In this document: one piece after another, positions 12,606-33,146 of the stretch
Position numbering within the stretch: the stretch's first letter is position 1
Layout: each line of letters opens with the position of its first letter
Assembly: GCA_963556255.1 (NCBI GenBank)
Contig: OY744607.1
Coordinates: 1,295,896-1,359,895, forward strand
DNA from: Allolobophora icterica
Taxonomy: Eukaryota > Annelida > Clitellata > Crassiclitellata > Lumbricidae
Length of the DNA: 64,000 nucleotides
Direction: 5' to 3'
Translations under genes and position numbers: made by a program
Notes under the pieces: generated by a model
Told to the model about the DNA's origin: nothing
Seen by the model: the letters and a program-made list of their open reading frames with translations, nothing else
The model's database searches: none

Positions 12606-13670
12606 CAATGTTACCACTCATTTGGTTTTTTCACAAGATCTTGGGTTTTTCAATATGAACTTGGGAAATGGGGTTTTTTCCTGGAGACCTTGGGTTTTTT
12701 GCTTGGGTTTTTCTTATTTAATTTAAACCCTGTTTTTAATTATTTTAATCAATTTTTGCAACGGTCTGGATGATCGAGGTCAATAAATAAATGGCGCAAC
12801 ATGCGTGCAAGCATGTGCTACAGTAGTCTATTGCTATTTTTAATATACCTACTCTAAAGACTAAATTTGCTATTCTAGTCTACTGCTATATTTAGAAAAT
12901 ATAACTCTAAAGACTAAGGGAAATTGCAGACTCAGACTACGTTTTCGGAAGTTTCCCGAAGTATTCAGCTCTAGCTCTTTTTAAAACTTAAGATATAATA
13001 TTTAGAGTATTATCTAGGGCGTCCGCAGGAATTTTATAGTGGGGGCGAAATTTTTAAGTTGAAATTTTTTAGGGTGGGGGCAGCAAAATGACGTTTGTTC
13101 ATAGAAACAAAATTTGTACAGAAAAAAATTAAAAATAAATAATGATCAAGAAACTGTACCTAAATAAATGTGTTGTCTTCGCATTGAAAATCGTGTTGGG
13201 ACTGTTGTAAAAATCATAATAATCAAAAGATTTTATTTTTGTAAAATATTTGCAAAATCCATGCTGGGCCCCTCCTATGAGTTTCATAGTCATTAATCTT
13301 TATTCTTGTTTTAAAAAATAAAAAATAAAATGTGCGATAGAAGTAATAATTCACGTGATTCGGAATCTGATGAAAATAAAAACATGTAGGCCTATATAAA
13401 CATTTTTAATTTGCTTTGAATAATAACTAATAACTTTTAGCAATTAACGATTACCCATAATATTGTAAAAATGAAAGATAGAAATGAAAGATAGAACAAC
13501 GTTTAGGCCCCTATGTTACAGGAATTGGTATAATTGCATTATATTATTATATTTTATCTTATAATGCGTTTATTAACTTAAAACAGTCTGCAGAAAAATC
13601 TCCTTGGGTTTTCTTGGGTTTTTTCAATGTCTTAACTTGGGTTTTTCGTTTTTTATGAGTGGTAACACTG
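12606..13670. mobile_element. 1.07-kb hAT-type element, exact target duplication
   Basis: Ends are CAATGTTACCACTCAT and, reversed, CAGTGTTACCACTCAT. The 8 bp on each side (12598-12605 and 13671-13678) are both ACAGTGAC. CTTGGGTTTTT blocks recur near both ends (12640-12715, 13605-13650). No transposase frame is visible, so it is nonautonomous. Confidence 0.9.
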
Positions 13671-13678
13671 ACAGTGAC

Positions 13679-14678
13679 CTACTTTTGTATGCTGTAAATC
13701 GATCTTAAAAGCATATAGGCCTATCTCTGTTCATGATGGCAGTGATAGGTCTAATATGTCATTCTTTTCATCTTCGTATTCGATGACATGTGATAATCAA
13801 TATTTGGTGTAGACCTTGGCTGCATTTTGTAAACTCGATAACTTATAAGGCTAATGTGGCTAAAATCTGTTCCAAGGTTTAGGTAGGGCCTACGTCAATA
13901 TAGCAAAATACAGGTATCTTGAATATTTTGTTTTCGCAATATTAACTATTTAGCTGATCGAAAGATAACCTTGAGTAACGACATCATAAACATTTAACAG
14001 TGGTCGTTGCCATGGTTGTCATGTATAGGCCTACAGCAGAGTCTCCTTTGCTAAAATGTGCCGAGCTGATTATCCTTCACAATGCGTCTCTACTCATGCA
14101 TAGATCTATGTCGGCCATTTTGAAACAATGGCGTCGCTGTTTGAGATCGTTAACGTTTCGGTTTGCGTATTAATGCATCGATTTGCTAGAAGCAGCTCCT
14201 GCGTGATAATATTATAACAGAGTCGTTCTTCTGCCATTCTAAGCGAAGGTCCTTGATGCAAATCGCATTTTTTTGCAATCAACATCATTTGAAATTAGAA
14301 CAATAGACCCTACGGTTTATTGTGGTAAGAAAGGAATACTAGGCCTACGATAAAAAATCGTTATGTCGGTATATAGTTTTGAATGAGCGTAGTCGATTTT
14401 AATTCAAGGCCAACATGTCATAATTTTAAACCTCGCAATTATTTAGCTAAATTAAAGATCAGGTGTTTTTATAAAAACAAATTGGAATCGTGATCTAAAA
14501 ATGTGGAACATGACTCAGATAATGTTTCCAGATGTAAACACAATATTTTCTGTACACACGAATATATAAAGAAGCTGTACAATTTCAGAATGAGCAATGA
14601 CTGCATTTCGTAATAAATGACACAAAACAGCAAACAGTAGTTGTCATTACTTTACAAACTTGTCATTACTTTACAAAC
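13679..14678. other. gene-free stretch downstream of ZIP copy 1
   Basis: No supported exon. Contains three TAGGCCTA palindromes (13716, 14026, 14340) and a tandem 20-bp repeat (TTGTCATTACTTTACAAAC, 14641-14680) next to the polyadenylation signal. Confidence 0.5.
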
Positions 14679-14684
14679 TTTATT
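14679..14684 (-). terminator. polyadenylation signal of ZIP copy 1
   Basis: Plus-strand TTTATT is AATAAA on the minus strand, about 260 bp beyond the stop codon at 14943. Confidence 0.55.
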
Positions 14685-14942
14685 ACAGAATATACAGTTA
14701 CGAAGAAGGGCATTCCACGACTTCTGCAGTCCGATCTAAGAGTAACTGCTATAGCGCCAACGTTGTTGTTTGTGGTGGTGAATATGCTTCGTCAGTTCGC
14801 TCTCAGAAACGATGGCTTGCACAGATTTTAGTGTAAACGGCGGAAATCGCGGAATGATCCCATGTCAGAATCTGGGTCAGGTTGATCTGTACACGAGGTC
14901 ATGCGCGAGGTGTACGCAAAGGTCAATACGTATGTCAGTAGG

Positions 14943-23851
<8,909 letters not shown>

Positions 23852-23941
23852 CTTCACAGTTGCCTGCAACATTATCAACGCAAGTGCATTGATACATGAA
23901 TTATTCATTAGGTGTTTGGACAGCTAATTGTTATTCATGAG

Positions 23942-23974
23942 GATCAATCAATCAATCAATCAATCAATCGATCG

Positions 23975-24061
<87 letters not shown>
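23942..24061. repeat. (AATC)n microsatellite upstream of ZIP copy 1
   Basis: About 30 units starting about 90 bp upstream of the ATG. Confidence 0.95.
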
Positions 24062-24095
24062 CTTTTATTGAAGCCATTTGAAGTACAAGGAACAA

Positions 24096-24710
24096 GGGTT
24101 CTAGGACGTTTGGTCAACGGACGATTGGTCACGGACGATTGGTCAACGGACGATAGGTCAAGCGGACTATTCGTCAAGGGGACTGTTGATCAAGGGTCCT
24201 TTCGTCAAGAGGACGGTTGATCAAAAATTTAACTTTTGATATTAGAGACACTTTTAAAATATGTCAGTTCTCTTATCAGTACAAACCACTGATAAGAGAA
24301 ATCGACGACCACTAATTATCCCTAGACAGACGAACCGACCGACCAATTAAGCCATTACATGCACAGCAATGAAGACTTCGCAAGGCGTAGCCCATACACA
24401 AATAAAACAAACATGGAGTGATACGATACACGAGCATTTTAGACGCTTTTAAAATATGTCAGTTCTCTTATCAGTACAAACAACTGCACTGGCACAGATA
24501 CATGTATAGGGGCCTACGATAACCCTTTGAAATGGACGACCATTTATTATCCCTAGACAGACGAACCGACCGATTTTTTGATCAACCGTCCTCTTGACGA
24601 AAGGACCCTTGATCAACAGTCCTCTTGACGAACAGTCCGCTTGACCAATCGTCCATTGATCAATCGTCCGTGATCAACCGTCCTTTGACCAAACGTCCGC
24701 ATACCGGAAC
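24096..24710. mobile_element. foldback element with ~130-bp inverted repeats upstream of ZIP copy 1
   Basis: Both ends consist of about eight short units of the form GGTCAA(A/C)GGACG(A/G)TT, arranged as long inverted repeats. AAGTACAAGGAACAA occurs exactly on both sides (24081-24095, 24711-24725), a 15-bp direct flank. The interior has a direct duplication (AATATGTCAGTTCTCTTATC; CCCTAGACAGACGAACCGAC). No coding frame. Confidence 0.85.
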
Positions 24711-24735
24711 AAGTACAAGGAACAAATTGATATTA

Positions 24736-25020
24736 TCCAGCCTCATGAATACTCATTTTAGCGTCAATTGAGATACGCGCAGCCTCATGACTATTCGTTC
24801 AAGACAGATCGAATAAGAACAGCTTAATGAATATTCATTAATTTAAAGACGGATTAAAGATAAAGACAACCTCATAAATATTCATAAAAACAGAGTGACG
24901 GAAGCTTAACCTACTGAATATTCGTCAGAGACTCTTTCAGCTGGGGCAGCCACAAGAATAGGCCTATTCGTTCAAAATAGATTGCAATATGTGAACAGCC
25001 TATTGAATATTCATTTCAAC
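24736..25020. repeat. degenerate repeats with CCTCATGAATATTCAT motif
   Basis: Six or seven units of about 40-55 bp, each with a GAATATTCAT-like palindrome (24745, 24785, 24830, 24878, 24918, 24965, 25010), upstream of ZIP copy 1. Confidence 0.6.
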
Positions 25021-25793
25021 GACACGTTTACTTTTACAAAAACTTGACTGGGGAAAGTCAGCCTGTGGCAGGCACACTTCGATTTGCGCTCAGAAGGTAA
25101 GGTCAAGGGAGGTCACTGGAAAAAACTAGTCTGAATTTAGACACCCTTAACTGGCTTTCAACCGGCGTATATAGTCTTCAACAGCGCTGTTGATCGTTAG
25201 TGGTCTGAGTGCTTATGAATGTTGGTAACTGTACTGTTTCACACTAACGGTGAAACTGTGTTAAAAATAATTTTTGCCGGCGTCAACGCTTTGTTGCCAT
25301 AAGATATCGCTAAACACTGGAAACTGACTTAATTGTTAATTAACTTAATTTTCGTATTGACGTCAGGGGCCTTGGTAGCCACAAGATGTTGTCACAGCGA
25401 TATGCAATACATTGTATAGAAACCTCAGCAATGCCTCGATCTTGACGTCTGTTAAAGGCAGTGATGGCTTCATGAAATCACATGCCACATCGAAAAAACT
25501 GTTCATGTCAACGGCATCTCAAGCCACGTGATTCCTTTAAACTAGGCTATTCATGTTAGCTACAAAATGCTCAACAATGTTTGACACCTCTAAAACGCTC
25601 TTCATTTCTGCTATATTTAAAAATCGTTAAGCGCAGTATTTCAATTCAGTTGGAGTTCTATTATGCCCTACGAACGGTTAAGGTGAACACTGTTCAAAGA
25701 ATTTTCCATCGACGTTAACGGTCTTTGATGACGTAAGTAAGTAATCTTTTATTGGAACGAAATAAACGCTCATGCTTTGCAAAAATGATGCAT
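25021..25793. other. gene-free upstream region with diverged repeats
   Basis: Several diverged copies of a unit containing GACGTCAACGGC..TTGTAGC..AAGATG..GTTAAACA (near 25280, 25365, 25500, 25715). No exon is supported. Confidence 0.45.
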
Positions 25794-25801
25794 ATAGAGT
25801 G

Positions 25802-26675
25802 CAGTGTTGTAGGCTATCAATTACATTGCAAATGTAATTCAACTATAATTGCAGTTATATGCTTGTAAATGTAATTGAATTAGGCTACAATTACAATTAC
25901 TTGATCTTGGAAGTAATTGAATTACAATTACATTTTGATTGTAATTCAACTGCCAATTACTTTTCAATTATTCCGTTTAAATTTGGCAAATGATTTAGAA
26001 ATTTTTTCTATAATTTTTATTTACTCTATTTTTAAACTAAAACATCCAATGGACCAATGGCCTGTAATCTACGGTGAATTGCATTGTAAGTTTGCCAAAT
26101 TGTATGGATAGTGGAGAAATCTAGGTCTGATAAGTCAGTCAGCCCTAGCCCTTGGGCAGCGGTTTTCAAAGGTCAGATCAAAACAAAAGGCAAGCGCGAA
26201 GTCCCCTTGCAATTAACGTCGAACCGTAGGTAGACAAATTTAAAAATTAATATATAATTTTAAAAATGTAATCTTTTTGAATTTATTCGCGTACCACTTA
26301 CCGACACCTGGCGTACCACTAGTGGTACGCGTACCACCGTTAGAAAACTGCTGACCTAGGGTCGATCAAAGTGTGTTGTAAGAGGGGTGTAAGGATGGAA
26401 TAATCCTGACAATTAGGCCTATGTTGTCATGCAGTCGTGATGCAGAGCAGTCTATTCAATTAAAGGGGTGGGCGGCAGGCTGGCATCTTGGCCGACTTTA
26501 TCAAAGTAATTCGTAATTTGCACTTAATTCAATTTCAAATTACATGCATCATTGTAATTGAAATACAATTGCAATTACTGGACTTAAAATGTAATTCAAT
26601 TATAATTACAATTACAGAACTGGTAATTGAATTACTTAATTCAATTACATGTATTTCAATTACTGAACAACACTG
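25802..26675. mobile_element. 874-bp hAT-type element, exact target duplication
   Basis: Ends CAGTGTTGT and ACAACACTG are flanked by ATAGAGTG on both sides (25794-25801, 26676-26683). The interior is dominated by ATTACAATTG-type motifs in both orientations near each end. No transposase. Confidence 0.9.
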
Positions 26676-26683
26676 ATAGAGTG

Positions 26684-27164
26684 GCGAAAAGTAGCACAAA
26701 ATCAGTAGAACAAAAGAACAGATGCGATATTATAAACAGTTTCAGAATGTCTGATTTACATGTATATACAGTTATAGCTATGCAGCTATGATCTGAAGAA
26801 CACAAACTTTACTCAGGTCTACAAATGGAAACAGATTAGATCTTGAAACAAGCATTAAGACTAGCATTAGCCCAATTTCTATATTTGTACAGTGAGCCAA
26901 TGATGAAGGATTTCTTGTGCAGCAGGATATGAAAATACCGTAATTTACATGTGCCCCATTTCGCAAGTTGACTTTATGAAGGTGCTTTGCGGGCAGTAAT
27001 TAGTGAAGATAGTGACGGGGTGACTTGATGCTCTTAAAGAATCTCAGTTCAATTTTCTCCCAAATCTTCCCCAATGTTAAACTTTCGCCGCTCAGGAGGT
27101 TGCCACGCCCAGCCCTTTAAAACTTTATTATTAGTAGTATTATATTAAGTTTATCAATATTGTG
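26684..27164. other. no gene recognised
   Basis: AT-rich unique-looking sequence without splice-supported frames. Confidence 0.5.
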
Positions 27165-27345
27165 CATTTATTAAGCGCCCCTATCTAATGACCAAGCATC
27201 CGTCGATGGCACTGAGCAATGGTGAGTGAAAGACTGAGCAATGGTGAGTGAAAGACTTGCTCAAGGTCCCTGTGTCTCAGGGGAGGGACTCGAACCAGGA
27301 CTCTATGCGTTACAAGACGAGCTCTCTAACCAATCGGATACCAAG
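27165..27345 (-). mobile_element. SINE-C
   Basis: Contains GACTTGCTCAAGGTCCCTG and CTAACCAATCGGATACCA, the reversed tRNA-like head, plus a small internal duplication (GGTGAGTGAAAGACT twice). Confidence 0.65.
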
Positions 27346-28362
27346 TTCCTGTGGAATTGCCGTCACCTACCATCATATTCTGCGCAACAGTTCGAAGGTT
27401 TATTTTCATACGGAGGTAATTACCCTTTCACGGAACCGTGACGACACAAACCTTAGCCCCATTTCTGATGCACGTACCAGTGGCGACGCACGCGAGATGA
27501 TTATTGATGGCAAGAGACTTTGTTGAGCACTGAAGCGTAACAGGCTTGTTTTGGAACGGACCAACACACCTGCGGTACCAGTGAATGCGACTTCGTAGGC
27601 TGTACGCGTAAAATACCAGCACCTGGGACAGTCGTCAGCTTCGCCAGTCATCTCCCTCAACACCTCTTTGCGGAAAAACAACTCTGTTGGGTTTTTTGTC
27701 TGCACCTAAATTTATTCCATGATTCGTTTTAAAGCCCCCAAAATTCCACTCTCTTCAGCCAACCTCATTTGGGAATTGCAATGGGCTGATCGTAATGGGC
27801 TGATTATAATGGGATGCTTGTTATAGGCTGCTTGTAAAGGACCTATTGTAATGAGCCTATTGCCTTCTTTGGACCAGTACTTAAGCCTTAGTTTTCTGTA
27901 TGAAAATTGCCCTCTTTAGAGAGTATACCATGGTAATATCTTAGTCATTTGGGTCTAGGAGTATTGCCTTCTTCAAACTACAGTATTTTTGCTGTAGGAA
28001 TTTGTCCTTCTTTAGACCTACGCCTGCTTAAACTGGGTCTAGGAATATTGCATTTCCCAGGTCTAAAATCCAATATGCCTATCTCATAGTATTATGAGAT
28101 TATTGTTGTTGGGCCTAAGACCACAATGCCTACCTAATTCTGGTCTAGGAATATCGTTTAGGCCTGACAATAATGTTTTCAGTCTGCAGGCGGGCAGCAG
28201 ACTCGCCTGGGAAGTTTCCATGACATCAGAATTCGAAATAGGATTCTTCTCCAACGTATTATGATCCTTGACGGTTATCTCACTCGATGCGACGATCGAT
28301 TCATGCCATGTGCGATTTTATAATGGCGCTATAGAAGTCATTAGATTATATTAGAGACAGAC
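27346..28362. repeat. diverged short repeats, no gene
   Basis: GGGCTGAT(C/T)(G/A)TAATGGG motifs at 27783-27860 and GGTCTAGGAATATTG-like units at 27950-28155 form decaying tandem repeats. Open frames at 27406-27705 lack support. Confidence 0.45.
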
Positions 28363-28364
28363 AT

Positions 28365-28365
<1 letters not shown>

Positions 28366-28404
<39 letters not shown>
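28366..28404. repeat. (CAGA)n microsatellite
   Basis: Short tetranucleotide array followed by GA-rich sequence. Confidence 0.9.
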
Positions 28405-28405
<1 letters not shown>

Positions 28406-28420
28406 GAGGGAGAGAGAAAG

Positions 28421-28635
28421 AGAGAGCAGTCCCTTAAGCGCCAGTCCTCTCCCTCGCCGCTTCACCTCTCCACCGACATTGTACGGTCAGTGTACTCATT
28501 GCAACTGAGTTGTCTAGGGGGCGCAGATGAAGCAGAAACCTCAAAACAAATTTCTGCCCCGGCGATGATTTGAACTCCCGACCTCTCCATTGACATTCAA
28601 GCACGCTAACCACTAGACTACCGCGCGCCCTAAAG
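28421..28635 (-). mobile_element. SINE-B, reverse orientation
   Basis: Family body (CTCTCCCTCGCCG; GTACGGTCAGTGTACTCATT) and head (CCACTAGACTACCGCGCGCCC). Confidence 0.8.
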
Positions 28636-29165
28636 AACCAAAGTCCAAAGGACGGTTGCCAAATGAAAGCCTGCCAAGCTCTTTACCATTTCTTCCCTTT
28701 GGCGTTTACAGAAATGCTTATAGACAAACAGCTTTCTACAAAGTGTCATCCGTTGCACGTGGATCACAAACGACAGAGCCGATCTTTCTGGTTCTGGCTC
28801 GACTTTACAATCCACACCTCAGTCATCTTGTTTTCCACGTCCGACCTGCGGGCGGTTTGATGAGGTTTAGACGGAACTAGTGCGGCCACACTCCTTAAGT
28901 CATGTCTGTTAGACGTAGACACTTGTGTGGCAACGCAAAGCAAGCCAAAGCAGACTATTTGGAGTCAAAGTACATTCATCGTCGGCTGCCGCCAGTTTAA
29001 ACTGTGTCTGGCTACATGACAAGAGTGTCTTTTTCCCGTTATTACCAGACACTGATGACTAAGACGCTTCTGTTTAATGAAGTGTCTGATGGGTCCAGCT
29101 CTTACTTTCAAGTGTACAGAAAGAGAAATTACGTGAAGCCAGTACTCGAGTTATACATAATCATT
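28636..29165. other. no gene recognised
   Basis: Overlapping short open frames on both strands, with no start or splice context. Coding is not supported. Confidence 0.45.
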
Positions 29166-29171
29166 AATACG

Positions 29172-29254
29172 CATTTATTGCGTAATAAATGCGTAATAAA
29201 TGCTACTATTCAATGAATACTAGCATTTATTACGCATTTATTACGCAATAAATG
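29172..29254. repeat. perfect 34-bp inverted repeat
   Basis: Arms 29172-29205 and 29221-29254 are exact reverse complements (CATTTATTGCGTAATAAATG...) around a 15-nt loop. Each arm itself holds repeats of TTTATTACGC. Confidence 0.9.
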
Positions 29255-29299
29255 TATTCATCGACCAAGTGTCAGTAACTGTCTCAGAGGAGGAAGCTA

Positions 29300-29450
29300 T
29301 TTATTAAGCACCACTATCTAATGACCAAGCATCAATCGATGGCGCTGAGCAATTGTTAGTGAAGGACCTGTTCAAGGTCCCTACACAGGAACCGGTTCAG
29401 GGGAGGAGGATCGAACCCGAATGCTGTAACCAATCGCCTACGGTATTCCA
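29300..29450 (-). mobile_element. SINE-C
   Basis: Shares ATGACCAAGCATC..TCGATGGC and GTGAAGGACCTG with the other copies. The end with the tRNA-like head is degraded. Confidence 0.6.
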
Positions 29451-29454
29451 CAAT

Positions 29455-29640
29455 ATCAGCACTTGAGTCCTCTTCTCACCAACAGTTTACAGTCAATGTG
29501 CTCATTGTAGCTGAGTTGGCTAGGGGGGGGGGGGTGCTGGTGGAACAGAAATCTCGAACCAAATTTCTGCCCTGGCGGGGATTTTAACCACCGACCTCTC
29601 CATTGAGAGTCCAGCACGCTAACCACTACTGAGCACCCCG
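29455..29640 (-). mobile_element. SINE-B with internal poly-G
   Basis: Reversed SINE-B (AGCTGAGTTGGCTAGGG; CGAACCAAATTTCTGCCC; CTAACCACTACTGAGCACCC) lying directly after a SINE-C. Confidence 0.8.
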
Positions 29641-29990
29641 TATTTATGAGACCTGTAAAAGTACGTGAAAGCAGTACACAAGTTATTTAAGACATTAGGT
29701 AAGACAAACTATGTCTAAGCAATCTGTAAACAGACTGAAGAAGTGGAAAACATAACTATATATTATTCTATTTGACAGAAGAACCTTTTATGTATACACG
29801 GTATGAATGTTAATCGGCTCAGAGTCGTATAAGGCAGGTAATAACAATGTCATCGACACACTTGTACATTGCGAGAAATGTGAACAACAAGTTGGTGAAG
29901 ACGCACAGTCACGGGGATAAACAGACAGACACAGAGAGACACAGAAAACGGACATAGAGTGAGCCATGTGAAACAATGACGTATATGTCC
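29641..29990. other. no gene recognised
   Basis: Unique-looking sequence. The SLAFTFAHLLSHF-like minus frames come from the tandem repeat that follows. Confidence 0.5.
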
Positions 29991-29995
29991 CAGCC

Positions 29996-30088
29996 AGGTA
30001 GAAAATGTGAAAGCGAGTGAGCACACGTGAAAGCGAGTGAGAAAATGTGAAAGTAAGTGAGCAAATGTGAAAGCGAGTGAGCAACTGT
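29996..30088. repeat. 20-bp minisatellite GTGAAAGCGAGTGAGCA
   Basis: About four and a half units, consensus GCAAATGTGAAAGCGAGTGA. Confidence 0.85.
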
Positions 30089-30230
30089 GTAATCGTAATC
30101 GTAAACTCACAATTTCTAAAGTGCTACCATAAAGCTAAGCGCAGGGCACCAGCTTATTCACGAGCGCTGCGTCGTATCAGAGGGGTTGTCCAGAGATCGA
30201 TGTCCAGTGGAGGTCCGAGTCCGGTTGCCA
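30087..30230 (-). mobile_element. LINE-alpha 3' tail
   Basis: Reverse complement of the 3' end of the element at 6180-6745, including the GTAATCGTAATCG terminal repeat and GGGCACCAGCTTATTC. Confidence 0.65.
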
Positions 30231-30234
30231 GAGT

Positions 30235-30425
30235 GATAATATGAAATGTGGAGGAAATGCATACCCGGATGTCCTCCAACCAGCTGAGGCTGAACCCGGA
30301 GAAAATTGAATTCATGTGGCTGGGCACGGGACAGGCACGTTCAATGATTGACAGAGAGGCCGTCTAAGCGGCCTTCCCTAACTGGAAGGTACAACAGGTT
30401 GTCCGGGACTTGGGAGTGCTTCTAA
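30235..30425 (+). mobile_element. LINE reverse-transcriptase fragment
   Basis: Plus-strand frame NQLRLNPEKIEFMWLGTGQ ... VVRDLGVLL, typical of the thumb-proximal region of CR1/L2-type reverse transcriptases. One stop codon interrupts it. Confidence 0.7.
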
Positions 30426-31004
30426 GTAAGCATTAAGTAAGTATATTCTTTGTTAAACCGGTTGCAGAAGAGCAACACTCCGGTGCACAAACATCTATAG
30501 CATACTTGTACATAGGGGAAGAAGGGCTTTTAATATGGACCCCTAAGAGAAAATACGTCTTCCCCCGACTTACTAGGCCTAGTAAAAAGACAGACAGACG
30601 AACAAGGCAGATATCATTTCAGGCATTTCTTTGCGCTGGAGCTGACTGACATACCGTTAAAGTGTATGCAGTGGTTGCACGCCTGAAAGGGATAAACTGG
30701 CTGTATATTAGTGTGAATGCGAATGAACGTATCTTTACATGTATGTCCAACTGCCATGAGTTTTCGCTTCGACTGTGGGTCGACCAGGGTCACATACCCG
30801 ACCCATTAGGGTGACCTAGACAGGCACCACACGTATATACGTCTGTGGCCTTCTGTATCGTGTATCATGAAGCATCCGTCATATAGCCTACAGGGTATAT
30901 TCAGGCGGAAGAGAGGCTGAGCCCTATATGGGCCTTGTTCAGCTCATTATGATCCGCCAGAAAATTATAGGAAGTAACGAAAAGGTGCTCTAGATGCTAG
31001 ACAT
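30426..31004. other. repeat-derived stretch
   Basis: Begins with TAAGTAAGTATATTCTTTGTTAAACCGGTTGC, related to 56746-56850. The remainder has no recognised gene. Confidence 0.45.
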
Positions 31005-31115
31005 TTTTCAAAGAAAGAACCGGTACGGTGTTCCGGTTGCCAAAAAGGAACCGGTACGGCGTTCCGGTCGTCAAAAAAAGAACCGGAACGCCGTTCCGGT
31101 GCGTTCCGGTCCCAA
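31005..31115. repeat. CCGGTACGGCGTTCCGG repeats
   Basis: Three units of about 30 bp related to the right half of the hAT MITE at 4423-4600. Probably a remnant of that family. Confidence 0.6.
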
Positions 31116-31689
31116 CCGATCCCTGCTAATAACCATCAATGAGAGTAGCTCATGTAACAAAATGAAGTGTCCACTAAAGTAGTGAGAAACATCTACTTAG
31201 GCTTATAAACACGTTAACATTTGGCCATATATACTTCAGTAATCTTTAGGCCTACTAAGTTTTTGTTTAAATGTTACATGTAGGCCCTATAATCACTTTC
31301 GTCATCATCCAATCCAGCACATCGGTTGTTTGCCCACTTTAAACATTTGATGCACATTAATTATCTCTCACCTTATGTATACCTACAAAGGGGTGTGCCC
31401 TTTGCTCCCTCATACCATCTTTTCATAGATAAACTTCTGCAATAATCTGCACTGTGTTTGTGAAATTCTATTTACTGCAGTTTCATGTTGTTCATTTTGT
31501 TTTGTTTCTGGGAACAATAAATTGATTTGATTTGAAATTGATTTGATTTGAAATGTACAATATGTCCCAGGTCCGTATTACACACTCATAAAGTAGTCCG
31601 TATTACATATGGCATGGTAATGTTGTATGTTGCATGTATTAGTCGGGTGTTTTCTTTGTGTTATAATGAGTATATGATTTGATTTTGTA
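31116..31689. other. no gene recognised
   Basis: AT-rich. Includes GGAACAATAAATTGATTTGATTTG at about 31510-31555, which resembles the 3' end of a retroelement. Confidence 0.4.
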
Positions 31690-31818
31690 TTATTTGGGCG
31701 ACCGGCGAGATGAGTCCTACGAGACTTCTCCGGTAGCCTGCCACCATATCTGTATAATGTGTTATTGCTGTGATTGTTTCATTTGGTGGCGAATAAATTA
31801 CTTACTTACTTACTTACT
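31690..31818 (+). mobile_element. retroelement 3' end with (TTAC)n tail
   Basis: GGCGACCGGCGAGATGAGTC ... GGTGGCGAATAAA, followed by TTACTTACTTAC. Part of the body (GAGACTTCTCCGG) recurs near 56291. Confidence 0.6.
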
Positions 31819-32429
31819 GACTGGTTGCATGGCCAAACACTTGCTATCGACAGACTGCGTGCTATAGAGCGATCGGGGTTTTTCAATAAAATTTTCACTA
31901 AGTCTAATACTTAAAAAACTTAACATGTTACGTCGATGCCCTAGGGGTATTCTTTGGGACATTTTTCAAAAAATACTTTCTTATACTGTATCAACATTTG
32001 TACAAAACCTCAAATGATTCTTTACCGGTTGTTAGGTCATGGACGATTGCAGAAAATGGAAGATAACTTAAACAAGATTAGGTCTATCTAACAACGTCAG
32101 TCAAGGATGCAACTAATGACTTAAAGTCTAAATACCAATCATGATCAGTATTACACGGGATCCATAATTAAAGCCCTTCCCCTATCCAAAATCAGTAAGA
32201 ATACAGCGGCTTTCCTAAAAATGTTTTCCAATCATGATCCGTATTACACGGGTGTCCATCTTAAAAGCCCATCCCCTATCCAAAAGCAGTAAGAATACAG
32301 CATTCTTCCTGTAAATATTTTCCTCATATTATTGTCTAAAAGGTTTAGAGTCAGGACCCTGTCATGAGACCGTGGGTGGAGGGTATAGGTAGCGGATTTT
32401 TCTTGGCGGAAGCAGCTTCCGTGAAACGT
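31819..32429. repeat. 93-bp direct repeat in gene-free sequence
   Basis: Two copies starting at 32135 and 32228 (CCAATCATGATC(A/C)GTATTACACGGG ... AGTAAGAATACAGC), about 85% alike. Otherwise no gene. Confidence 0.75.
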
Positions 32430-33113
32430 GGCCTGGGTTTTTCAGAACAGCAGTGAAGACCTGTCATTGGAGGAACATATCAATTTCCTCTTCAGGTCTT
32501 GCTTCTATTAACTGCGCCAGATTAGTGTCATAGTATTACGGCGAAAGTTATCGTTTGACTCCGCTGTGATTCCTGTCCACTCCTTTGTACCGAAGCGCCT
32601 GGACTATTGCAACGATGCCCTTGCCAAGGTTCCGGATACGACAGATTCAGTCCGTCCTCCAATGCGCTGCCAGAGTCGTCGCTAAGCTGCCAAGATTCTA
32701 TATTTCTATCTACGTGCGAGACACGCTGCACTGGCTCCCCGTTGAAGGCAAGACTCCATTCAAGATAATCCTCATGTGACGAATATCGACGCTCTGTGCG
32801 GCCCCAGAAGGACATCAGGCAGCTCTACGTTCCCGTTTCCAACCAGCCGGGTCGTCGATCCTTACGTTCTGCAGCTCGTGGAGACTTGATGGTCCCGCGC
32901 TACCTTACACCGATGCGGACGCGACATATCCTCTCATGCGTTGGATCATCACACTGGAACAGTCTTTTATTAACAATTCGTAACATTGCGGCTCAGGAAG
33001 CATTTTCGAAACTCCTTAAGTCGCATCTGGTTAAATCTCTTAGGTAGCTACGTTCATCGCCTTCGTGACGTTCATGTAAGGCGCTATGTAAATGGCCATA
33101 TACATACATACAT

Positions 33114-33146
<33 letters not shown>
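32430..33146 (+). mobile_element. LINE reverse-transcriptase C-terminus and 3' UTR
   Basis: Frame-broken plus-strand protein with RLDYCNDALAKVP, LHWLPVEGKTPFK and FRNSLSRIWLNLL. It ends GGCGCTATGTAAATGGCC with ATACATACATA and (AATC)n tail. 5'-truncated CR1/L2-like copy. Confidence 0.7.

Noticed and set aside
25085..25091. Metal response element (TGCGCTC) upstream of ZIP copy 1
   Set aside because: A single 7-base degenerate match 1.2 kb upstream is expected by chance. No cluster of such sites is seen near the start codon.
27406..27705. Overlapping frames on both strands near 27.4-27.7 kb
   Set aside because: No homology pattern, splice sites or start context on either strand.
28363..28404. 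CRISPR-like regular repeats
   Set aside because: Several regular arrays exist in the window, but none has unique spacers, and the gene structure is eukaryotic. They are microsatellites and minisatellites.
32528..32815. 95-residue minus-strand frame
   Set aside because: Antisense shadow of a LINE reverse-transcriptase remnant whose plus-strand frame has conserved motifs.
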